From an uncultured Bacteroidota bacterium (GTDB lineage Bacteria > Bacteroidota > Bacteroidia > Chitinophagales > Chitinophagaceae): a stretch of DNA of 11,372 bases. A program made the position numbers and the translations under genes. This document shows positions 7,668-11,372 of the stretch, one piece after another (positions within the stretch are counted from its first letter, which is position 1; the number at the start of each line of letters is the position of its first letter). Location of the stretch: the NCBI GenBank assembly GCA_946887345.1, contig CAMPKR010000045.1, forward strand, positions 1-11,372, given 5' to 3'. The notes under the pieces were generated by a model, which saw nothing but the letters and a program-made list of their open reading frames with translations, was not told the DNA's origin and did not search any database.

Positions 7668-8828
7668 TTACGGATCGATAGCGCCTTCCATTATATCCAG
7701 TTTCTCCACAAATCTCATTGATTCGTTCATGTAGACATCCGCAGGTATGGAATTTTCTACATCCACATCTTCCAGCAGGCGGGTGTTGTCGAATACGTGG
7801 CCCAGTTCCATAAAGTCAAGGTAGGGGTCGAGGCCAGAGAAGAGTACGCGGAGTTTGCTCTTATCTTCAAAGGTATCTTTCCAGTAATCAAGATACTTAC
7901 GGTAAGTATATAGTTCACTATCGGGCGCCAGTCTTCCCCTTGTCCAGTGTTTCACCTGGTTAAGCAGGGTCTTGTTGATGAAGTTGAACGGCGGCATCTC
8001 ATCAAAATAAGCAGACAGTGTTTCAGAAAGCTTCAATGCAGTTGTAGCACCTTCTTCGCCGGCGGAGATGTGATATACGTGGTATTTCCTTTTAGAGAAG
8101 AGCAGCTTTACTATAGCTCTTGCGGCATAGTCAACAGGAATGATATCCAGTTGTGCATGCTCGTTCACGGGTATCAGGCGCAGATGGTTGATAGTAGCCA
8201 TTGCCCAGAGTATAACCGGGGAGCGGGGTATTATCGGCCTGCTATCACCCATGATGATAGAAGGACGTGCAATAAGTATCTTTTCTTCGGGCAGGTGCTC
8301 GCGAATGAGGAGCTCGCCTTTCATCTTGGTATATGTATACTTTACAAGGTGGGTAGCGTCCAGGTTTGGAGATTCATCCTCGTGTATTATCCGGTCCTTT
8401 ACATCTTTGCCGCAAATAGTAGCAGTGCCTATATAAAGGAAGGTCTTGAGGTGAGGGAGGCTCTTAGCCCAAAGAAGTATCTTGGTAAGTCCGCCTATGT
8501 TGGCTTTCTCTACGAGGTCATCATTAAATCGGGAAAACGAAGTATTAGCTGCAGAGTGAATGACAACATCTATATCGTTCAGATCTGCTTTACTCTTTAG
8601 CGATTCTGTAAGGTTATCGTCGAACAGGTTACCCAATACCGGGATAACCTTAGTCTCATCAAATTCATCGTCGTGCAGGTCAAAGACCTTTTTAAGCCTC
8701 TCCATAGCCGCCACTTCAGAAGCTGAGCGGAGCAGGCAGTATAATTTATTCACTTCCGTTCGTTGAGAGAGCGTTACCAACAACTCTCCGCCTACTAAGC
8801 CTGTCGCACCTGTTAATAAAATATTCAT
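7668..8828 (-). CDS. Extended SDR oxidoreductase (NAD_binding_4 / thioester-reductase-like)
   Basis: A 386-residue NAD(P)-dependent Rossmann protein. The dinucleotide-binding glycine motif TGATGLVG is at residues 6-13, the VIHSAANTSF segment at 89-98, an IGTATICG strand at 133-140, and the catalytic Tyr-x-x-x-Lys as Y164-T-Y-T-K168, followed by ARPSIIMGDSRP (187-198). The LLTGATGLVGGELL...LYCLLR start and the LDIIPVDYAARAIV segment recall the NAD_binding_4 (male-sterility, thioester reductase) branch, which reduces acyl-CoA or acyl-carrier-bound acids; a sugar epimerase is less likely but possible. The C-terminal ~130 residues are not recognised and may bind the substrate. The gene is monocistronic by appearance: terminators lie both 24 nt downstream and in the gap upstream, after icd. 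ATG at 8828 is placed right before the glycine motif, as usual. Confidence 0.85.
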   Translation of the reverse strand: MNILLTGATGLVGGELLVTLSQRTEVNKLYCLLRSASEVAAMERLKKVFDLHDDEFDETKVIPVLGNLFDDNLTESLKSKADLNDIDVVIHSAANTSFSRFNDDLVEKANIGGLTKILLWAKSLPHLKTFLYIGTATICGKDVKDRIIHEDESPNLDATHLVKYTYTKMKGELLIREHLPEEKILIARPSIIMGDSRPIIPRSPVILWAMATINHLRLIPVNEHAQLDIIPVDYAARAIVKLLFSKRKYHVYHISAGEEGATTALKLSETLSAYFDEMPPFNFINKTLLNQVKHWTRGRLAPDSELYTYRKYLDYWKDTFEDKSKLRVLFSGLDPYLDFMELGHVFDNTRLLEDVDVENSIPADVYMNESMRFVEKLDIMEGAIDP

Positions 8829-9070
8829 ACTATGGGGTAAGCAAATTTTTTAATCTCACATTTACAGATAACCAACCTTACTCCAAGCATAATGCCAAAA
8901 AGATCAACATTTAAAGCTTATAACAAATTATTTCAACTCCTTATGGAGTAAAAAATAAAATAATATTAGTTACCGAAGCGCGAAGATACTCTTTTATACT
9001 GATTTACGTCTTACAAAGAGGCATAAATACTAATGCATTCGCGTGTTTTTATACAGTCGATCTGAATATA
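8829..9070. other. A/T-rich spacer upstream of the SDR gene
   Basis: No coding region, RNA gene or exact TAnnTTTG box is seen here on either strand. The promoter of the SDR gene should lie here, since the icd terminator separates the two genes. The nearest -7-like octamers on the minus strand, TATGCTTG (8891-8884) and TAAGGTTG (8880-8873), each carry one mismatch and lack a well-placed TTG. A small inverted repeat ACTCC-TTAT-GGAGT sits at 8936-8949. Confidence 0.5.
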
Positions 9071-9098
9071 AAAAGCTGAACTCAACGGTTCAGCTTTT
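9071..9098 (-). terminator. Rho-independent terminator of icd
   Basis: A perfect 11-bp stem (9071-9081 with 9088-9098, 6-nt loop) is built of AAAAGCTGAAC and its complement. On the minus strand it ends in a T-run (CTTTTTATA) about 18 nt after the icd stop codon. Confidence 0.8.
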
Positions 9099-9116
9099 AG
9101 AAATATATGTTGGCTA

Positions 9117-10346
9117 TTAGTTGCCGATTTTCTTCTTCAGATTCTCATCAAGTGCATCAAGGAACTCTTCGGTGTAGAGATAATGATCACCATGTTTCAC
9201 CTTGTTGCCATGAATGCAGACTGCGAGGTCTTTGGTCATTTTTCCACTTTCTACTGTTTCGATACAAACTTGTTCCAGGGCATGACAGAAGCTGATCAGT
9301 TCCTGGTTGTTATCCAGTTGGCCACGGAAAGCAAGCCCGCGTGTCCATGCGAAGATGGAAGCGATCGGGTTGGTAGATGTGGGCCGGCCTGCCTGGTGCT
9401 CGCGGTAGTGACGGGTAACTGTACCGTGTGCAGCTTCTGCTTCCATAGTTTTACCGTCCGGAGTCACAAGTGTAGAAGTCATTAGGCCCAATGAACCGAA
9501 ACCCTGCGCTACAGTATCGCTCTGAACGTCTCCGTCGTAGTTCTTACAAGCCCAAACGAAGTTGCCGTTCCATTTCAATGCAGAGGCAACCATGTCGTCT
9601 ATGAGGCGGTGTTCGTACACCAGCCCGTTATGATCGAAGTCGGCTTTGAATTCCTTCTGGTAGATGTCTTCAAAAATGTCTTTGAAGCGGCCATCGTATT
9701 TCTTCAGGATGGTGTTCTTGGTAGAGAGGTAAAGCGGCCATTTCTTCTGCAGGGCCAGGTTAAAACAGGCGCGTGCGAAGCCGGAGATGGATTCGTCGGT
9801 ATTGTACATAGCCAGCGATACACCGTCGCCCTTGAAGTTAAATACCTCGTGCTCAATTACTGTACCGTCTTCCCCTTCAAATTTGATAGTGAGCTTGCCT
9901 TTGCCCTTTACTACGAAGTCAGTAGCGCGGTACTGATCGCCGAAGGCGTGACGGCCTATGCATATAGGTGCTGTCCAATTAGGAACGAGGCGAGGTATAT
10001 TATTGATAACGATAGGCTCTCGAAACACTGTACCATCGAGGATATTACGGATAGTACCGTTGGGACTCTTCCACATCTGCTTCAGGTTGAATTCCTCTAC
10101 ACGGGCTTCATCAGGGGTGATAGTGGCGCATTTGATACCTACACCATGCTCGCGTATGGCATTGGCGGCATCAACGGTTACCTGGTCGTTAGTGGCGTCG
10201 CGGTGCTCTACGCCGAGGTCATAGTACTTGATGTCTACATCGAGATAGGGGAGTATCAGCTTGTCTTTAATGAACTTCCAGATGATCCGGGTCATCTCGT
10301 CGCCATCCAGTTCCACTACGGGATTTGCCACTTTGATTTTAGCCAT
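9117..10346 (-). CDS. icd: NADP-dependent isocitrate dehydrogenase, eukaryote-like homodimeric type
   Basis: A 409-residue enzyme of the TCA cycle that oxidatively decarboxylates isocitrate to 2-oxoglutarate and makes NADPH in the cytoplasm. It belongs to the subfamily of human IDH1/IDH2 rather than E. coli Icd: it carries [79 protein letters not shown] and [13 protein letters not shown]. Arg132 and Tyr139 match human IDH1 numbering directly, and the catalytic Lys (210), metal ligands Asp250/Asp273/Asp277 and NADP-binding Arg312/His313 follow with a two-residue offset, so the protein should be active and NADP-specific. Length is normal (human IDH1 has 414). ATG at 10346 gives the expected N-terminus. 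It appears monocistronic, with a terminator at 9071-9098 and an unusually structured upstream region (10347-10705). Confidence 0.97.
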   Translation of the reverse strand: MAKIKVANPVVELDGDEMTRIIWKFIKDKLILPYLDVDIKYYDLGVEHRDATNDQVTVDAANAIREHGVGIKCATITPDEARVEEFNLKQMWKSPNGTIRNILDGTVFREPIVINNIPRLVPNWTAPICIGRHAFGDQYRATDFVVKGKGKLTIKFEGEDGTVIEHEVFNFKGDGVSLAMYNTDESISGFARACFNLALQKKWPLYLSTKNTILKKYDGRFKDIFEDIYQKEFKADFDHNGLVYEHRLIDDMVASALKWNGNFVWACKNYDGDVQSDTVAQGFGSLGLMTSTLVTPDGKTMEAEAAHGTVTRHYREHQAGRPTSTNPIASIFAWTRGLAFRGQLDNNQELISFCHALEQVCIETVESGKMTKDLAVCIHGNKVKHGDHYLYTEEFLDALDENLKKKIGN

Positions 10347-10392
10347 GGAGTATAAATTGTCGTGTTTTGATAAATGAGAAAAAATGGCAATG

Positions 10393-10460
10393 TGGCCATT
10401 TTGGATTCCAAATGTAAGGAGTTTGGAATGAAAAGTAAATTATGGCCATTTTGGCCATGG
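10393..10460. repeat. Direct repeat TGGCCATTTTGG (two copies)
   Basis: The 12-mer occurs at 10393-10404 and again at 10443-10454, exactly 50 bp apart, flanking the inverted repeat at 10405-10429. The second copy extends into a run of overlapping palindromes (TGGCCA, TGGCCA, CCATGG) up to 10460, directly against the phased TGCA array. Confidence 0.6.
10405..10429. promoter_or_regulatory. Inverted repeat covering a possible icd -7 box
   Basis: ATTCCAAA (10405-10412) and TTTGGAAT (10422-10429) are perfect 8-bp inverted repeats with a 9-nt spacer. On the minus strand TACATTTG (10416-10409), an exact TAnnTTTG match, overlaps the left arm and would start a transcript near 10402, about 56 nt before icd. 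No TTG sits at the proper distance upstream, so the promoter call is weak; the repeat could be an operator. Confidence 0.4.
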
Positions 10461-10579
10461 TGCGAGCTTGTGCATAGTAGATGCATACTTGTGCAGCGTG
10501 TGTGCAAGCTTGCGCAATGTTTGTGCAGGCTTGTGCAATATGCGTGCAGTGTAGTGCAGTGAAGATGTCTGGTTTTGCA
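10461..10579. repeat. 21-bp imperfect tandem array with TGCA motifs in helical phase
   Basis: The best-conserved 21-bp units begin at 10468, 10489, 10510 and 10531, with a weaker unit at 10552. Each contains two half-units resembling TTGTGCAnn(n), one of 10 and one of 11 bp. The tetramers start at 10461 (TGCG), 10471, 10482, 10492, 10503, 10513 (CGCA), 10524, 10534, 10545, 10555, 10566 (decayed, TGTC) and 10576; the nine not marked otherwise are exact TGCA. The spacing alternates strictly 10/11, averaging 10.5 bp. One plus-strand frame (10374-10562) is open through it and would give heptads of the form C-x-L-V-Q-x-x, but coding is unproven. There are no spacers, so it is not a CRISPR array. 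Confidence 0.8.
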
Positions 10580-10673
10580 GGTGAAAAGGCGCTACAGTGG
10601 CGACTTTAACAGCAAAGCGGGAGAAAACAGTTTTGACGATGGGTTAAAATGTATTTTCCTCAAAGAGCTATGG

Positions 10674-10705
10674 TAAAGATACGACAACGAGGTGCCTGAT
10701 TCCAA
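10674..10705 (-). promoter_or_regulatory. Possible distal promoter directed toward icd (TTG-N21-TATCTTTA)
   Basis: On the minus strand a T-run ending in TTG (10705-10703) precedes, by 21 nt, TATCTTTA (10681-10674), which matches the -7 consensus TAnnTTTG at all but the last base. A transcript would start near 10667 and run about 320 nt through the TGCA array before reaching icd. No other minus-strand gene lies between. Confidence 0.4.
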
Positions 10706-10730
10706 AAAAGAGGCAGACTATGTGGGTAAC

Positions 10731-10755
10731 TTTTTTGCAATTTTATTGCAAAAAA
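10731..10755. repeat. Perfect A/T-rich inverted repeat, possibly a weak terminator
   Basis: TTTTTTGCAA (10731-10740) and TTGCAAAAAA (10746-10755) are perfect 10-bp arms around the loop TTTTA. The symmetric T-runs would let it act on either strand, for example after the VOC gene, which ends 114 nt away at 10869. The stem is A/T-rich with only two G-C pairs, so termination is doubtful. The rest of 10756-10868 shows nothing I can name. Confidence 0.45.
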
Positions 10756-10868
10756 TGGAGGTAAAAATAAGACACCTGGTCTTTTTCCATTCCAGTGGTC
10801 GCGGCCGATGGGTAACACCTACGGAGCAAAACAAATTACCAGATATTTTTTACCGGAGCATTTGCGTG

Positions 10869-11369
10869 TCATTCGCCCGCATAGGCTTTTTCAACAGCTG
10901 CGAGGTCGATTTTTTTCATTGGCATGAAAGCCTTCATTACACGCGCGACTTTTTCTTTGTCGGGGTCGGTCATCATATCGTCGAGCTGAGGGGGAGTGAT
11001 CTGCCAGGAGAGGCCGAATTTATCTTTGAGCCATCCGCATTGCTGCGCTTTGGGATCACCACCTTCGCCGAGCTTTTCCCAGTAGTGATCGATCTCGTCC
11101 TGGGTATCGCAGTAGAGCATAATTGATATTGCTTCACTGAATTTGAAAATGGGGCCACCATTCAGCGCCATGAACCTATTGCCTTCCAGCTCGAACTCGA
11201 TAGTGAGGACGGTGCCTTCATCCATGCCGTGAATCTCTTTTCCTTCGTTGGGGTAGTAAGCGGTACGGCCACGGGAGGAATTATTGAATACAGCTGTGTA
11301 GAAATTTACTGCCTCTTCAGCGTTTTTATCGAACCAGAGGCAGGTGGTCATGTTATGTAGCTTGGCCAT
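10869..11369 (-). CDS. VOC-superfamily (PhnB/3-demethylubiquinone methyltransferase-like) protein
   Basis: A 166-residue protein of the vicinal-oxygen-chelate fold. The PhnB-type signature is clear: TTCLWFDKNAEEAVNFYTAVF at residues 8-28, an EGTVLTIEFELEGNRFMALNGGP block (51-73), DEIDHYWEKLGEGG (91-104), and CGWLKDKFGLSWQITP (111-126). Family members are small cytoplasmic proteins; despite the historical methyltransferase label most have no proven reaction, and some bind metals or drugs. ATG at 11369 gives MAKLHNMTTCLWF; a second ATG at 11351 is closer to many family starts. The frame stays open to the right edge (only one more codon visible), so a slightly longer start cannot be excluded. 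Divergence from other genes and lack of upstream sequence prevent any statement on its operon. Confidence 0.85.
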   Translation of the reverse strand: MAKLHNMTTCLWFDKNAEEAVNFYTAVFNNSSRGRTAYYPNEGKEIHGMDEGTVLTIEFELEGNRFMALNGGPIFKFSEAISIMLYCDTQDEIDHYWEKLGEGGDPKAQQCGWLKDKFGLSWQITPPQLDDMMTDPDKEKVARVMKAFMPMKKIDLAAVEKAYAGE

Positions 11370-11372
11370 GAT

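Noticed and set aside
8936..8949. ACTCC-TTAT-GGAGT hairpin followed by A-rich DNA
   Set aside because: The stem is only 5 bp and the A-run is on the wrong side for a minus-strand terminator of icd, which already has a strong one at 9071-9098.
9609..10355. Long plus-strand open frame (248 codons) opposite icd
   Set aside because: It is antisense to a fully conserved isocitrate dehydrogenase, and its translation shows no recognisable domain.
10316..10507. Minus-strand open frame across the icd start and the TGCA array
   Set aside because: It overlaps the icd N-terminus out of frame and owes its openness to the repeat; no family resemblance.
10461..10579. Short repeats considered as a CRISPR array
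   Set aside because: Units of 21 bp abut directly with no unique spacers, and no cas gene is present.
10563..10730. Possible gene remnant between the array and the A/T-rich repeat
   Set aside because: Translation on both strands gives only short frames (for example about 16 residues to a stop) with no recognisable similarity.
10692..11126. Plus-strand open frame overlapping the VOC gene end
   Set aside because: Most of it is antisense to the well-supported VOC gene; the part outside that gene runs through the A/T-rich inverted repeat and shows no domain.

Overview
The window looks like ordinary chromosome of a member of the Bacteroidota, probably Chitinophagales/Chitinophagaceae. The evidence is a Bacteroidota-style periplasmic thioredoxin/parvulin gene pair, no Shine-Dalgarno sequences, several matches to the Bacteroidota sigma-factor consensus (TTG, about 21 nt, TAnnTTTG), and a eukaryote-like NADP isocitrate dehydrogenase. 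No mobile element, CRISPR array, rRNA or tRNA is visible.

Layout. Bases 1-3066 (+) hold the 3' part of a periplasmic TlpA-like thioredoxin protein, followed 12 nt later by a 651-residue SurA-like peptidyl-prolyl isomerase with two parvulin domains. The pair probably serves envelope protein folding. A perfect 22-bp-stem palindrome (3097-3144) ends this unit and also the converging minus-strand unit, which is a Kup-type potassium transporter (GTG start) overlapping a GNAT acetyltransferase by 8 nt. A divergent promoter region (about 5635-5786) separates kup from a plus-strand pair: tRNA-dihydrouridine synthase (probable TTG start) and a YfcE-like phosphoesterase that overlaps it by ATGA. The phosphoesterase stop overlaps the stop of a small minus-strand DUF4406/deoxyribosyltransferase-like gene. 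Upstream of that, also on the minus strand, are an extended SDR (NAD_binding_4-like) oxidoreductase, then icd, then a PhnB-like VOC protein whose start lies at the right edge. Factor-independent terminators follow the SDR gene and icd.

The genes are housekeeping functions: envelope folding, K+ uptake, tRNA modification and the TCA cycle. The one really unusual stretch is the 522-nt gap between icd and the VOC gene (10347-10868). It holds a 21-bp tandem array in which TGCA motifs recur at alternating 10 and 11 bp, so they fall on one face of the helix over about 119 bp. It also holds an inverted repeat over a probable icd -7 box, a good upstream promoter match, and an A/T-rich perfect inverted repeat. 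One frame through the array stays open and would encode a heptad-repeat peptide. I judge a DNA-level role, or simple repeat expansion, more likely than coding. I see no clear novel multi-gene system in the window.
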